This document shows, piece after piece, positions 8,995 through 18,163 of a stretch of DNA of 64,000 nt. A model generated the notes under the pieces. The model had not been told where the DNA came from, did no database searches, and saw nothing but the letters and a program-made list of their open reading frames with translations. Source of the stretch: Bifidobacterium ruminantium DSM 6489 (GTDB taxonomy: Bacteria > Actinomycetota > Actinomycetes > Actinomycetales > Bifidobacteriaceae); contig NZ_JDTK01000001.1 of assembly GCF_000770925.1 (NCBI RefSeq), forward strand, positions 62,001-126,000, written 5' to 3'. Numbering within the stretch: the first letter of the stretch is position 1; each line of letters opens with the position of its first letter. A program made the translations under genes and the position numbers.

Positions 8995-10113
8995 ATGTCT
9001 CAGGAAATTGAAATCGGTTTGGGCAAGAAAGGCCGTCTGGCCTACTCGCTGGACGACGTCTCCATCGTCCCATCTCGTCGTACCCGTGACCCCCAGGATG
9101 TATCCACTTCCTGGCAGGTCGATGCCTATGAATTCGATGTACCGGTCATCGGCGCCCCGATGGATTCGGTGACCAGCCCGGCCACGGCCATCGCCATGGG
9201 CAAGATGGGCGCGCTTGGCGTGCTCGACCTTGAAGGGCTGTGGACCCGTTACGCTGACCCTCAGCCGCTGCTCGACGAGATCGCTCAGCTGCCGGCGGAC
9301 AAGGCCACCAAGCGCATCCAGGAGATCTATGCCGAGCCGATCAAGCCGGAGCTTATCGTCGAGCGTCTGCATGAGATCCGCGATGCCGGCGTCACCGTCG
9401 CCGGAGCGCTGTCTCCCCAGCGCACGCAGGATTATTATTCGACGGTGCTCGAGGCGGGCGTCGACCTGTTCGTCATCCGCGGTACCGTCGTGTCCGCGGA
9501 GCATGTCTCCAAGGATCATGAACCGCTCAACCTCAAGAAGTTCATCTATGATCTGGATGTCCCGGTCATTGTGGGCGGTGCGGCCAACTACACAGCCGCG
9601 CTGCATCTGATGCGCACCGGCGCCGCCGGTGTTCTTGTCGGTTTCGGTGGCGGTGCGGTTTCCGCCAATCGCAACACTATCGGAGTGCATGCGCCGATGG
9701 CCACAGCCATCGCAGATGTCGCCGAGGCTCGCCGTGACTACATGGACGAATCGGGTGGCCGTTACGTGCAGGTGATTGCCGATGGAGGCATGGGTGATTC
9801 CGGAAGCTTCATCAAGGCCTTCGCGCTCGGTGCTGACGCGGTAATGCTCGGATCCCCGCTGGCTCGCGCCAAGGAGGCGCCCGGCCAGGGCATGCATTGG
9901 GGTGCCGAGGCGCGCCATCAGACGCTGCCGCGTGGTTTCCGCACCAACGTGGGAACCGTGGGCACCTTGGAGGAAGTGATGTTTGGCCCAAGCCACAACG
10001 CGGACGGCACCACCAATTTCGTCGGTGCTCTCCGCCGGGCCATGGCCACCACCGGTTATGTCGATCTGAAGAGTTTTCAGCGTTGCCCGGTCACCGTCAC
10101 TCCGAACCGGTGA
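8995..10113 (+). CDS. GuaB3-family IMP dehydrogenase-related protein
   Basis: 372 aa, a TIM-barrel protein of the IMPDH/GMP reductase superfamily, actinobacterial GuaB3 type. The N-terminus reads LDDVSIVPSRRTRDP and APMDSVTSPATA, and the phosphate-binding loops contain GVLVGFGGGAVSANR and VIADGGMGDSG. The loop that in IMPDH carries the catalytic Cys (GPGSICTTR-like) here reads GFGGGAVSANRN, with no Cys, and no CBS domains are present. It may therefore not have classical IMPDH activity. No ribosome site is evident before ATG at 8995, so leaderless translation is possible. Confidence 0.9.
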   Translation: MSQEIEIGLGKKGRLAYSLDDVSIVPSRRTRDPQDVSTSWQVDAYEFDVPVIGAPMDSVTSPATAIAMGKMGALGVLDLEGLWTRYADPQPLLDEIAQLPADKATKRIQEIYAEPIKPELIVERLHEIRDAGVTVAGALSPQRTQDYYSTVLEAGVDLFVIRGTVVSAEHVSKDHEPLNLKKFIYDLDVPVIVGGAANYTAALHLMRTGAAGVLVGFGGGAVSANRNTIGVHAPMATAIADVAEARRDYMDESGGRYVQVIADGGMGDSGSFIKAFALGADAVMLGSPLARAKEAPGQGMHWGAEARHQTLPRGFRTNVGTVGTLEEVMFGPSHNADGTTNFVGALRRAMATTGYVDLKSFQRCPVTVTPNR

Positions 10114-10122
10114 TCGAATGAC

Positions 10123-10137
10123 CAGGGGTCACCCCTG
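10123..10137 (+). repeat. Short inverted repeat downstream of guaB3-type gene
   Basis: CAGGGGT-C-ACCCCTG is a 7-bp perfect inverted repeat 9 nt after the stop codon. No T run follows, so it may be an RNA-stabilising hairpin or an operator. Confidence 0.4.
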
Positions 10138-10178
10138 AAGGATGAGTTGTCCATATATCGATAATTCCCTCCGCCAAT

Positions 10179-10206
10179 TTGACGGGGGGAATTTCTCGTG
10201 TATAAA
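10179..10206 (+). promoter_or_regulatory. Strong sigma-70-type promoter of the Rv3235-like gene
   Basis: -35 TTGACG (10179-10184), a 16-bp spacer, and -10 TATAAA (10201-10206), about 60 nt before the start codon. The -35 lies inside an 11-bp inverted repeat (AATTCCCTCCG 10163-10173 with CGGGGGGAATT 10183-10193), which could be a terminator-like structure or an operator. Confidence 0.65.
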
Positions 10207-10264
10207 TGGTCATTACGTCCTTCTCAGCAGAGTTGGATGACATCCTAAAAAGGAGGCCATATTA

Positions 10265-10903
10265 ATGGACGATTTATTCAACGACGATGTCCCACCTCCG
10301 GATTCGCAATCCAATCCCGAACAGGAGGCAGACAACGATGAAGTTTCGCACGACGACGTACCGGACAAGATTCCGTCATCAGGATTGGACACGATATTGG
10401 ACTTCAATGAAGAAGATAACCGGCTGTTGGAACAGCTGAAAAGAGAGAAAAGATCCCTCTCCTCATACGATGGTTTTCTGGAATCGGAATTATCCCACAA
10501 ACGCATTCCGTACCATATCATCCGCATCGACAACACGCCGTGGGATGTGGGACAGGCGCACTATCTGGCACTTTTGGGGGCGCGACTGTCATGCGATGTC
10601 ATCGACATCTTCCGTGGCCGCCGAAAGCCGGCGCATGTCGAACGTATTCTGACGGAGGACTGCATGCGCCGGTTGAAGACGGCGTCGGGTCTTTTGATCA
10701 ATCACATGAAGGAGGATATCAGGCTTCACGCCAGATTCGGTTTGCTGCCCATCAACGTGTTCATGGTCAGCGGATGGCTGGTTTCGCCGACGAAATTCGA
10801 ATGCACCGCGTTGCTCAACATCGGTGAACTGCGATTGAGCTGCAATACGACCTTCGTGCTCAAGGGGTCCGTATGGAAGTGTACGGTGGCTGATTTCGGC
10901 TGA
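10265..10903 (+). CDS. Rv3235-like (DUF6459-type) conserved actinobacterial protein
   Basis: 212 aa. The first 60 residues are acidic and probably disordered. The folded part has a helix with ALLGARLSCDVIDIFRGRRKPAHVERILTED, then a beta-rich region ending LKGSVWKCTVADFG. This pattern (GRRP...L..., then R-W-x-C-T near the end) resembles Rv3235-family proteins of actinobacteria, whose role is not established. It has a near-perfect AAGGAGG ribosome site and its own promoter, and is monocistronic. Family assignment is from memory of the pattern. Confidence 0.68.
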   Translation: MDDLFNDDVPPPDSQSNPEQEADNDEVSHDDVPDKIPSSGLDTILDFNEEDNRLLEQLKREKRSLSSYDGFLESELSHKRIPYHIIRIDNTPWDVGQAHYLALLGARLSCDVIDIFRGRRKPAHVERILTEDCMRRLKTASGLLINHMKEDIRLHARFGLLPINVFMVSGWLVSPTKFECTALLNIGELRLSCNTTFVLKGSVWKCTVADFG

Positions 10904-10930
10904 CGTCCTTTTCGGGTGGATTATTAAGAC

Positions 10931-10974
10931 AAAACCCTTGGAATTGGCTATTTACAGCTGATTTCAAGGGTTTT
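10931..10974 (+). terminator. Inverted repeat after the Rv3235-like gene, probable terminator
   Basis: AAAACCCTTG (10931-10940) pairs perfectly with CAAGGGTTTT (10965-10974) around a 24-nt loop. The 3' arm ends in TTTT. It is a weaker terminator than others here because of the long loop. Confidence 0.5.
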
Positions 10975-11012
10975 CTGTGCGCCTTGGAAGGACGGCAACT
11001 ACTATAGAAACC

Positions 11013-13061
11013 ATGTTGAGAGAATTTGTGCCGGAACCGGCTTACAGCACCACGGACGAGGATACGGTCTACGCATTGCTGGCGCGCCGTGCGGAGAAGT
11101 CCCCGGATGATCTTACTGCGCAATGGCAGGATGACGATACTAGGCAATGGCATGATGTGACGGCGGCCCAAATGCTCGCTCGTGTTCGCGCCGTGGCGAA
11201 AGGTCTTATCGGTCTTGATGTCAAACCGGGTAGCATGGTGGTCATTTATTCCCCGACTTGTTATGAATGGGGCGTGGTGGATTTTGCCTGCGCCGCGATC
11301 GGCGCGGTAAGCGTTCCGATATATGAGACGGATTCGGCCAAGCAGGCGGCCTCCATCGTCGAGGAGGTCGAGCCGATCATCGCTTTCGCAGGGGACTCCT
11401 CTCACACGCAAACCCTTGAGCAGATTCGCGATGATTATGAGGGGCTGCGTTACGTTTTCAACTTCAAGGCCGGCGGACTCGACGCGGTCGTGGACTTCGG
11501 AGAAGGCGTCGATGACGACATGCTCGATCGGGCCATCTCCCGGGTCAAGGCGGATGACATGCTCACCATCGTCTACACGTCGGGTTCCACAGGACGTCCG
11601 AAAGGCGCGATGCTGTCCCACCGCAATTTCACGCATATCGTGCTCAACGGCTACATCATCCTTGACGAAATGCTTTACCAGCCGAACCGGTTGATGCTGT
11701 TTCTGCCACTGGCGCACTGCTTCGCCCGTTACATCCAGTATGTGGCTATTGGCGGTCACGGCGTGGTCGGATATCTTTCCGGCGCCAAGCACCTGCTTGC
11801 CGATTTGCGCAGCTTTAAACCGACGTATCTGCTTGGCGTGCCCCGCGTGTTCGAAAAAGTGTACAACGCCGCATCGCAGAAGGCCGGCGCCGGCATCCGC
11901 GGCAGGATTTTCGCCAAGGCATTCGAGCATTTCGTCCAGTGGTCCAAGGATGAGCAGAACGGAGACGGACATTCCCTGATCGCCCGCACCGAGCACTCGT
12001 TCTTCATGTCCACCGTAGGCAAGTCCATTCGCTCCGCGCTTGGTCCGAATCTGAAATATCTGGCATGCGGAGGGGCTCCGTTGAACGTCGATCTTGCCCA
12101 CTTCTTCAACGGCATGGACGGCATCACCTTCATACAGGGCTACGGCATGACGGAGACGGCGGCTCCGATGATCGTCAATTGGCAGAACGCCAACCGTGTC
12201 GGTTCAGTCGGCAAGCCCGGCCCCGGTATGGGCGTTCGCACCGATGATGATGGGGAGCTGCAGGTTATGGGGCCCAACGTCTTTCTCGGCTACTACAAGA
12301 ACCCCGAGAAGACCGCCGAGGTCAAAATGCCCGACGGCTGGCTCAGAACAGGGGATCTGGGAGCCATCGACGACGACGGATTCGTGTATATAACCGGCCG
12401 CAAGAAGGACATCATCATTACAGCTGGAGGCAAGAATGTCAGTCCGGCGCCGATGGAGGACATCATCGACACTTGTCCGATCGTGTCTCACGCGGTGGTC
12501 ATCGGCGACGGGAAGCCGTTCATTAGTGCGTTGATCGAACTGGACCCCGACATGGTTCGTTCGTGGCTATCCCAGCAGGGGCTGGACGGCGATATGTCCA
12601 TGGAACAGATCGCCGGGAACGATGCGGTTCGTGCATTCGTGCAGCAATATATCGAAAAGGCTAACGCGAATGTCTCCCGCGCGGAATCCGTACGTAAATT
12701 CGAAATCCTCAGTGAGGAATTCAATCAGCAGGATGGTACTCTGACTGCGAGCCTGAAGGTCGTGCGCCCCAAGGTGCTGCAGCGCTACGAGGACATCATC
12801 GAGAACGTCATCTATGCTCCGAAACAGTCCGGCAGGCCTTTGCCGAAGACAGTTCAGATTCTCGATCGCACCACAGAAACGGTCAAGCAGGCATCGGAAA
12901 GCGTGCGACAGGCTTCCGAATCGGTTAGTCCGAAGGTTCGGCAGGCATTTGATACCATGCAGGAGAGAATCAAGAAACAGTCCGATGAGTCGGATGACAA
13001 TGCGAAATCATCCGCTGAGCCTTCCGAGGCCGAGGATTCGGACAATAGCGAGGAGCGTTAA
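11013..13061 (+). CDS. AMP-dependent long-chain acyl-CoA ligase, paralogue 2, with C-terminal tail
   Basis: 682-aa ANL enzyme with [21 protein letters not shown] and [12 protein letters not shown]...[17 protein letters not shown], collinear with the protein encoded at 4095. It carries an extra tail of about 75 residues with two QASESV repeats, then a Lys/Asp/Ser/Glu-rich end. The tail could be an amphipathic membrane- or partner-binding helix. The frame is open from GTG 10977, but ATG at 11013 matches the paralogue start. TACTATAG lies just before ATG, so the transcript may be leaderless. The def gene follows 2 nt after its stop and is probably co-transcribed. Confidence 0.92.
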   Translation: MLREFVPEPAYSTTDEDTVYALLARRAEKSPDDLTAQWQDDDTRQWHDVTAAQMLARVRAVAKGLIGLDVKPGSMVVIYSPTCYEWGVVDFACAAIGAVSVPIYETDSAKQAASIVEEVEPIIAFAGDSSHTQTLEQIRDDYEGLRYVFNFKAGGLDAVVDFGEGVDDDMLDRAISRVKADDMLTIVYTSGSTGRPKGAMLSHRNFTHIVLNGYIILDEMLYQPNRLMLFLPLAHCFARYIQYVAIGGHGVVGYLSGAKHLLADLRSFKPTYLLGVPRVFEKVYNAASQKAGAGIRGRIFAKAFEHFVQWSKDEQNGDGHSLIARTEHSFFMSTVGKSIRSALGPNLKYLACGGAPLNVDLAHFFNGMDGITFIQGYGMTETAAPMIVNWQNANRVGSVGKPGPGMGVRTDDDGELQVMGPNVFLGYYKNPEKTAEVKMPDGWLRTGDLGAIDDDGFVYITGRKKDIIITAGGKNVSPAPMEDIIDTCPIVSHAVVIGDGKPFISALIELDPDMVRSWLSQQGLDGDMSMEQIAGNDAVRAFVQQYIEKANANVSRAESVRKFEILSEEFNQQDGTLTASLKVVRPKVLQRYEDIIENVIYAPKQSGRPLPKTVQILDRTTETVKQASESVRQASESVSPKVRQAFDTMQERIKKQSDESDDNAKSSAEPSEAEDSDNSEER

Positions 13062-13063
13062 TT

Positions 13064-13549
13064 TTGGCAATCCGTGAGATTCGTGTCGTACCTGATCCGG
13101 TGCTACGTACGCCATGCGACCCCATCAGGGAGATCACACCCGCCGTGCGCCATCTGGTGCAGGATTTGTTGGACACCGTCGACGATCCAGGACGTGCCGG
13201 TCTGTCCGCCAACCAAATCGGCGTGAGTCTGCGCGCGTTCTCCTACAATATCGACGGCAAAATCGGCTATGTGCTCAATCCAGTGCTTGAAGAGACCAGC
13301 GGAGAGCAGTATGGCGATGAAGGCTGCCTGTCCGTTCCGGGATTGTGGTACAAGACCCGTCGTGCGGATTACGCACGGGTGCGCGGCATTGACTTGGATG
13401 GCAACACCGTCGTTTTGGAGGGTCATGGCATCATGGGACGCATGTTGCAGCACGAAACCGACCATCTGGATGGCCATGTCTATCTCGACCGTCTGGAAAA
13501 GGAAGAGCGTCGCGAGGCGATGCGTTACATGCGCAACCATCGCAAGTAA
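13064..13549 (+). CDS. def: Peptide deformylase
   Basis: 161 aa. It removes the formyl group from the N-terminal Met of new proteins. The three family motifs are complete: GLSANQIGV (46-54), EGCLS (86-90) and QHETDH (129-134), which give the metal ligands Cys88, His130 and His134 and catalytic Glu131. The start is TTG, two nucleotides after the acyl-CoA ligase stop, with GAGGAG upstream inside the preceding gene, so translation is probably coupled. A strong terminator follows. Confidence 0.96.
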   Translation: MAIREIRVVPDPVLRTPCDPIREITPAVRHLVQDLLDTVDDPGRAGLSANQIGVSLRAFSYNIDGKIGYVLNPVLEETSGEQYGDEGCLSVPGLWYKTRRADYARVRGIDLDGNTVVLEGHGIMGRMLQHETDHLDGHVYLDRLEKEERREAMRYMRNHRK

Positions 13550-13567
13550 TCAGAGAATCGATAAACG

Positions 13568-13611
13568 TCACGGGGCCGCGTCCATGAAAGACGTGGCCCC
13601 GTGATATTTTT
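13568..13611 (+). terminator. Terminator of the acyl-CoA ligase-def unit
   Basis: A 15-bp stem with one G-U pair (13568-13582 with 13590-13604) and a 7-nt loop precedes ATATTTTTA. Confidence 0.88.
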
Positions 13612-13803
13612 ATCTCTTGTGTGCCATCCCGGCGAGGGACGTTGTCGCGAGCGTCTCAAACCACCAATATTGTCAACCGGCGCACAACCAATTCGCGTCA
13701 TGCTCGTGACGGCCTGTGTCGGTCGGCTGACGTCTTCAAGACGTTGGCTGCACGCAGGAACGCATGGCCAGGCAAGAACCGACAAGAAAGAGGTAGCGAT
13801 ACC
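13612..13803 (+). promoter_or_regulatory. Leader region of rpsB
   Basis: About 190 nt without a gene precede rpsB. It holds a small perfect inverted repeat, ACGTCTT-C-AAGACGT, near 13732-13746 and an AAAGAGGT ribosome site. A ribosomal-protein autoregulatory leader is plausible, but no known RNA motif was recognised. Confidence 0.3.
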
Positions 13804-14622
13804 ATGGCTCAGATCACTATGAGCGACATGCTGAAGGCAGGTCTGCACTTCGGCCACCAGACCCGTCGTTGGAACCCGAAGATGAAGCAGTTCATCCTCA
13901 CCCAGCGCAACGGCATCCACATCATCAACCTGTTCAAGTCGCTCGACATGATCGACAAGGCCTATGACTTCATCAAGGCCACTGTCGCCCACAACGGCAC
14001 CGTGCTGTTCGTCGGCACCAAGAAGCAGGCTCAGGAAGCCGTCTCCACCCAGGCCACCCGCGTGAACATGCCGTACGTCTCCGAGCGTTGGCTCGGCGGT
14101 ATGCTGACCAACTTCCAGACCGTGTCCAAGCGTGTCTCCCGCCTCAAGGAACTTGAGGAGATGGACTTCACCGACGTGCACGGTTCCGGTCTGACCAAGA
14201 AGGAGCTGCTGCTCCTCGAGCGTGAGAAGGACAAGCTGGCCAAGCAGCTGGGCGGTATCCGCAACATGAACCGTACCCCGTCCGCCATGTTCGTGGTCGA
14301 CGTGAACAAGGAGGTCCTGGCCGTCGAGGAAGCCCACAAGCTGGGCATCCCGGTCGTCGCCATCGTCGACACCAACGCCGATCCGGAATCCGTCGAGTAT
14401 CCGATCGCCGCCAATGATGACGCCATCCGCGGCATCGAGCTGCTGACCAGCCTCATGGCCGACGCAGTGGCGGAAGGCCTGCTGGAGCGCTCCGGCAAGG
14501 CCGCCAAGGCTGAAGGCGATTCCGAGCAGCCGATGGCCGCTTGGGAGAAGGAGCTCCTCACTGAGGGCGCTCCGGCCGCCGAAGCTCCGGCTGCGGCCGA
14601 AGGCGAAGCCAAGGCTGAGTGA
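13804..14622 (+). CDS. rpsB: 30S ribosomal protein S2
   Basis: 272 aa. S2 binds the 30S head-body junction. The sequence shows [54 protein letters not shown] and [14 protein letters not shown], all S2 signatures. The C-terminus has an Ala/Glu-rich acidic extension common in actinobacteria. ATG at 13804 follows AAGAGGTAG. First gene of the conserved rpsB-tsf-pyrH-frr-cdsA-rlmN arrangement. Confidence 0.98.
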   Translation: MAQITMSDMLKAGLHFGHQTRRWNPKMKQFILTQRNGIHIINLFKSLDMIDKAYDFIKATVAHNGTVLFVGTKKQAQEAVSTQATRVNMPYVSERWLGGMLTNFQTVSKRVSRLKELEEMDFTDVHGSGLTKKELLLLEREKDKLAKQLGGIRNMNRTPSAMFVVDVNKEVLAVEEAHKLGIPVVAIVDTNADPESVEYPIAANDDAIRGIELLTSLMADAVAEGLLERSGKAAKAEGDSEQPMAAWEKELLTEGAPAAEAPAAAEGEAKAE

Positions 14623-14629
14623 AACCATG

Positions 14630-14666
14630 CTCTATGATGGGAGGAGTTGTGCCTCCCATCATAGAG
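14630..14666 (+). other. Perfect 15-bp intergenic hairpin between rpsB and tsf
   Basis: CTCTATGATGGGAGG (14630-14644) pairs perfectly with 14652-14666 around a 7-nt loop. With one bulge the stem extends further into flanking ATGC/GCAT. There is no T run, so it looks like an RNA processing, stability or attenuation element. Confidence 0.6.
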
Positions 14667-14697
14667 GCATCACCAAATTTTCAGAGGAGACAAATCA

Positions 14698-15573
14698 ATG
14701 GCAGCAATCACTGCAGCTCTGATCAAGCAGGTGCGCGAGGAAACCGGCGCCGGCATGATGGACGTCAAGAAGGCACTGACCGAAGCCGAAGGCGACGTGG
14801 CCCGCGCCAAGGAGATCATCCGCGCTAAGGGCATTCAGGCCGCCGGCAAGCGCGAAGGCCGCAAGGCCCAGGAAGGCACCATCGCCTCCACCGTCGTCGA
14901 ATCCGCCAACGGCCAGACCGGCTACGCGGTCGAGCTGAATTCCGAGACCGATTTCGTGGCTAAGACCCCGAAGTTCGTGGAGTTCGCCGACAGTGTGCTC
15001 GATGATGCCGTCAAGGCCGGCGCATCCTCCGTGGATGACGTTCTGGCGGCCGCCTCCGGCGACTCCACCGTGAAGGAAGCCGTCGAAGAAGCCGCGGCTC
15101 TGTTCGGAGAGCATGTCAAGGTCGGCCAGTTCGCCAAGGTCGAAGGCCCGCATGTCGAGGTCTACGCCCACAAGAAGTCCGCTGAGATGCCGCCGAGCAT
15201 CGTGGCCATGATCGCCACCGATGAGGCCGGCGCCGCCGTGGCCCATGAGGCTGCTCTCCAGATTTCCGCGATGGGTGCCCAGTGGCTGACCCGCGAGGAC
15301 GTCCCGGCCGATGTGCTGGAGTCCGAGCGCCGCGTGGCCACCGAGAAGACCACCGAGGAGCTCAAGAGCAAGGGCAAGCCGGAAGCCGTGATCGAGAAGA
15401 TCGCCCCGAAGATCGTGGAAGGCCGTCTCGGCGCTTTCTACAAGGAGACCGTGCTGCTCGAGCAGGCCTATGTCAAGGATCCGTCCAAGACCGTCGGCGA
15501 CCTGTTCAAGGAAGTCGGTGGCTCCGCGCTGTCCTTCGCTCGCGTGGAGGTCGGCAAGGGCGACGCCGAGTGA
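14698..15573 (+). CDS. tsf: Elongation factor Ts
   Basis: 291 aa. The guanine nucleotide exchange factor for EF-Tu. The N-terminal UBA-like domain contains LIKQVREETGAGMMDVKKAL, and the core has ELNSETDFVAKTPKF, the standard EF-Ts signature. AGAGGAGA stands 7-8 nt before ATG. It is separated from rpsB by the hairpin at 14630 and ends in a terminator, so it can form an rpsB-tsf unit. Confidence 0.98.
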   Translation: MAAITAALIKQVREETGAGMMDVKKALTEAEGDVARAKEIIRAKGIQAAGKREGRKAQEGTIASTVVESANGQTGYAVELNSETDFVAKTPKFVEFADSVLDDAVKAGASSVDDVLAAASGDSTVKEAVEEAAALFGEHVKVGQFAKVEGPHVEVYAHKKSAEMPPSIVAMIATDEAGAAVAHEAALQISAMGAQWLTREDVPADVLESERRVATEKTTEELKSKGKPEAVIEKIAPKIVEGRLGAFYKETVLLEQAYVKDPSKTVGDLFKEVGGSALSFARVEVGKGDAE

Positions 15574-15622
15574 ATCTGATATGAGATAGGTCCGTATTCC
15601 CCATGCGGGCCGTCATATCTTC

Positions 15623-15657
15623 AAAGGCCACAATCCCATTGGGTTGTGGCCTTTTTC
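15623..15657 (+). terminator. Terminator of rpsB-tsf
   Basis: AAAGGCCACAA/TTGTGGCCTTT forms an 11-bp stem with a loop that can itself pair, running into CTTTTTCTTTTT. Confidence 0.88.
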
Positions 15658-15751
15658 TTTTTCCTCCAAGCCATCGTGTTTCCGGTGTCTGTGTTTGCCG
15701 ATAGTCTTGAGAGCGGTAATTTCATGGGTTTTCGGGTAAGAAAGGCATTTC

Positions 15752-16501
15752 ATGACTGGCGAAAACACTGGTGACAATCCTCGCAGGGTGTTGCTCAAGC
15801 TTTCCGGTGAAGCGTTCGGAGGCGGCAAAGTTGGTATCGACACCACCGTCATCCGTCGCATCGCGGAGGAAATCGTCCCCGCCGTCAAACAGGGAGTACA
15901 GGTTGCCATCGTCGTAGGCGGCGGCAACTTCTTCCGTGGCGCCGAATTGCAGCAGGCCGGCATCGACCGTTCCCGCGGCGATTACATGGGCATGCTCGGC
16001 ACTGTGATGAATTGCCTCGCACTGCAGGATTTCCTTGAGCAGGAGGGCCAGGCCACCCGCGTGCAGACCGCCATCACCATGGGGCAGGTGGCTGAGCCGT
16101 ACATTCCGCTCAAGGCCATTCGTCATTTGGAAAAGGGCCGCGTCGTGATTTTCGGCGCCGGTGCCGGCATGCCGTACTTCTCCACCGATACGGTATCCAT
16201 CCAGCGTTCCCTGGAGATCCATTGCGACGAAGTGCTGATGGGCAAGAACGGCGTGGATGGCGTGTATACCGCTGATCCCCGCAAGGACGCAAACGCAAAG
16301 CGCTTCGCCACGCTGAGCTACAACCGTGCGCTGGTGGACAATCTTGCCGTCATGGACGCCGCCGCGCTTTCCATGGCGAGGGACAATCGGCAGCGTATCC
16401 GCGTCTTCGGTCTGGAAGGCGCCGGAAACGTGACCCGCGCACTGCTCGGTGATGAGATCGGTACCATGGTCTCCACCGCTGAATCCAAGCTTGCCGAGTG
16501 A
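15752..16501 (+). CDS. pyrH: Uridylate kinase
   Basis: 249 aa. Phosphorylates UMP to UDP with ATP, supplying pyrimidine nucleotides. It is of the amino-acid-kinase fold: [51 protein letters not shown] and [13 protein letters not shown] are all visible. ATG at 15752 follows AGAAAGG. Located between tsf and frr as in many bacteria, 51 nt before frr, so the two are probably co-transcribed. Confidence 0.97.
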   Translation: MTGENTGDNPRRVLLKLSGEAFGGGKVGIDTTVIRRIAEEIVPAVKQGVQVAIVVGGGNFFRGAELQQAGIDRSRGDYMGMLGTVMNCLALQDFLEQEGQATRVQTAITMGQVAEPYIPLKAIRHLEKGRVVIFGAGAGMPYFSTDTVSIQRSLEIHCDEVLMGKNGVDGVYTADPRKDANAKRFATLSYNRALVDNLAVMDAAALSMARDNRQRIRVFGLEGAGNVTRALLGDEIGTMVSTAESKLAE

Positions 16502-16552
16502 AGACATTCAACGTCGAATATCGATTGAAACAACAATATAAGGAGCAAAACA

Positions 16553-17107
16553 ATGGCAACTATCGTTGATCAGGCCAAGGCCCAGATGGCCAAGTCCGTG
16601 GAATCCACCAAGGAGAACTTCTCCGGCATCCGCACCGGCCGTGCGAATCCGGCGCTGCTCAATGGCATCACCGTTGATTACTATGGTGCTCCGACCCCGC
16701 TGAGGGCCGTCGCCACCATCGGTGTTCCGGAACCGCGTACTTTGGCCGTCACCCCGTTTGACGCGTCCCAGGCCAATGCCGTGGAGAAGGCGCTGCGCGA
16801 CTCCGATCTTGGCGCCAGCCCGCGCCGTGACGGCAACGTCATCCGTCTGACCATGCCGGAGCTGACCGAGGAACGCCGCAAGGAATACGTCAAGATTGCC
16901 AAGGGCAAGGCGGAGGACGGCAAGGTTGCGGTGCGCAACATCCGTCGTAAGGTCAAGGAATCGCTTGACAAGGCGATCAAGGATGGCGATATGGGCGAGG
17001 ACGAGGGCGATCGTCTGCTTAAGGAGCTGGACAAGGTCACCAAGCAGACCACTGACGAGCTTGACGCTCTGCTGGAAACCAAGCAGAAGGAGATTATGGA
17101 GGTCTGA
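16553..17107 (+). CDS. frr: Ribosome recycling factor
   Basis: 184 aa, the standard length. With EF-G it splits the post-termination ribosome. It shows the signature FSGIRTGRANPALL, PLRAVATIGVPEPRTLAV and LTEERRKEYVKIAK. A strong AAGGAGCAAAACA ribosome site precedes ATG. It lies downstream of pyrH and upstream of cdsA. Confidence 0.98.
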   Translation: MATIVDQAKAQMAKSVESTKENFSGIRTGRANPALLNGITVDYYGAPTPLRAVATIGVPEPRTLAVTPFDASQANAVEKALRDSDLGASPRRDGNVIRLTMPELTEERRKEYVKIAKGKAEDGKVAVRNIRRKVKESLDKAIKDGDMGEDEGDRLLKELDKVTKQTTDELDALLETKQKEIMEV

Positions 17108-17158
17108 GTCTCCATACCTCCATATCAATAATCGACGCACGGTATCACAGGGGAGAAC

Positions 17159-18145
17159 ATGACGGGGCATCAGGAGCAACACGAAAAGGAAGCCGAGGCC
17201 ATCGACGCCATCAACAAGAAGACGGGACGAAACATGCCGCAGGCCATTGGCACGGCTGTCGTCCTCATCGCCATCATTCTGGCATGCTTGCTGATCAGCG
17301 TCGACCTGTTCGTCTATCTGGTCGTGTTGTTCATGATGCTCGCCCTGTGGGAGCTGCGCGTCGATTTCGCCACCGTGGGATTGCATATTCCCGTGGTGAC
17401 GCTGTGGGTGTGTTCGGCAGCGACATTGCTGGCCACGTATTACAGCACCCATCATATTGTGGCGATGACGGTCTGCGTATTGGTTTCGCTTTTGCTGGTT
17501 GCTATCGCAGCCAGCGCCAAGGTGACGTTCGGCAGCCGTCTCTCTCTTGCTGTGGCGGACAAGCTGTCGCACACCGATGCCGGTGCGCGTCTTGAATCGT
17601 CATTCAACCACGAACAGGGCGAGGTCAGCCACAGCCGGCTGAGCCATGTGGCCGTCTCCATGTTCACGGTGCTGTACATCCCATTGCTGGCTTCCTGTCT
17701 GATTATGCCGCTGACCTTCAACAACCATCCCGTGGCGCATGCCATCATGCTGGTGTTCATGCCGGCTTTGAGCGATACCGGTGGGCTGTTCGCAGGAGCG
17801 TGGCTCGGCAAGCACAAGCTCAGTCCGCGCATCTCCCCGAAGAAGTCTTGGGAAGGTCTCGCCGGCTCCATCCTGTTTGCCATGGTCGGTTCCTTCGTTG
17901 CTATGTTCAGCACATATGAGCCATCCGTGTGCGTGTCCCGCTGGTGGGTGCCCGTCATCGCTGGTGTCATGATCGGTGTTGCGGGAACATTCGGCGATCT
18001 GTGCGCGTCCATGCTGAAGCGCGACATCGGTATCAAGGACATGGGACACTTGCTCAAAGGCCATGGTGGTGTGATGGATCGTGTCGACTCCATCCTGCTG
18101 TGCGCGCCTTTCGTGTGCGTGCTGCTGTGGGTCGCCGGAATGTGA
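17159..18145 (+). CDS. cdsA: Phosphatidate cytidylyltransferase
   Basis: 328 aa. Makes CDP-diacylglycerol from phosphatidate and CTP, the branch point for anionic phospholipids. The cytoplasmic N-terminus (about 35 aa) is followed by several membrane helices, and the CdsA signature is SDTGGLFAGAWLGKHKLSPRISPKKSWEG with later LKRDIGIKDMG and GVMDRVDS. An AGGGGAG ribosome site is 4 nt from ATG. It feeds the CDP-alcohol phosphatidyltransferases encoded at 28270 and 33343. An unusual insert with Gln/His/Ser sits between the early helices. Confidence 0.95.
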   Translation: MTGHQEQHEKEAEAIDAINKKTGRNMPQAIGTAVVLIAIILACLLISVDLFVYLVVLFMMLALWELRVDFATVGLHIPVVTLWVCSAATLLATYYSTHHIVAMTVCVLVSLLLVAIAASAKVTFGSRLSLAVADKLSHTDAGARLESSFNHEQGEVSHSRLSHVAVSMFTVLYIPLLASCLIMPLTFNNHPVAHAIMLVFMPALSDTGGLFAGAWLGKHKLSPRISPKKSWEGLAGSILFAMVGSFVAMFSTYEPSVCVSRWWVPVIAGVMIGVAGTFGDLCASMLKRDIGIKDMGHLLKGHGGVMDRVDSILLCAPFVCVLLWVAGM

Positions 18146-18163
18146 GAAAGAGACGGCTATAAC

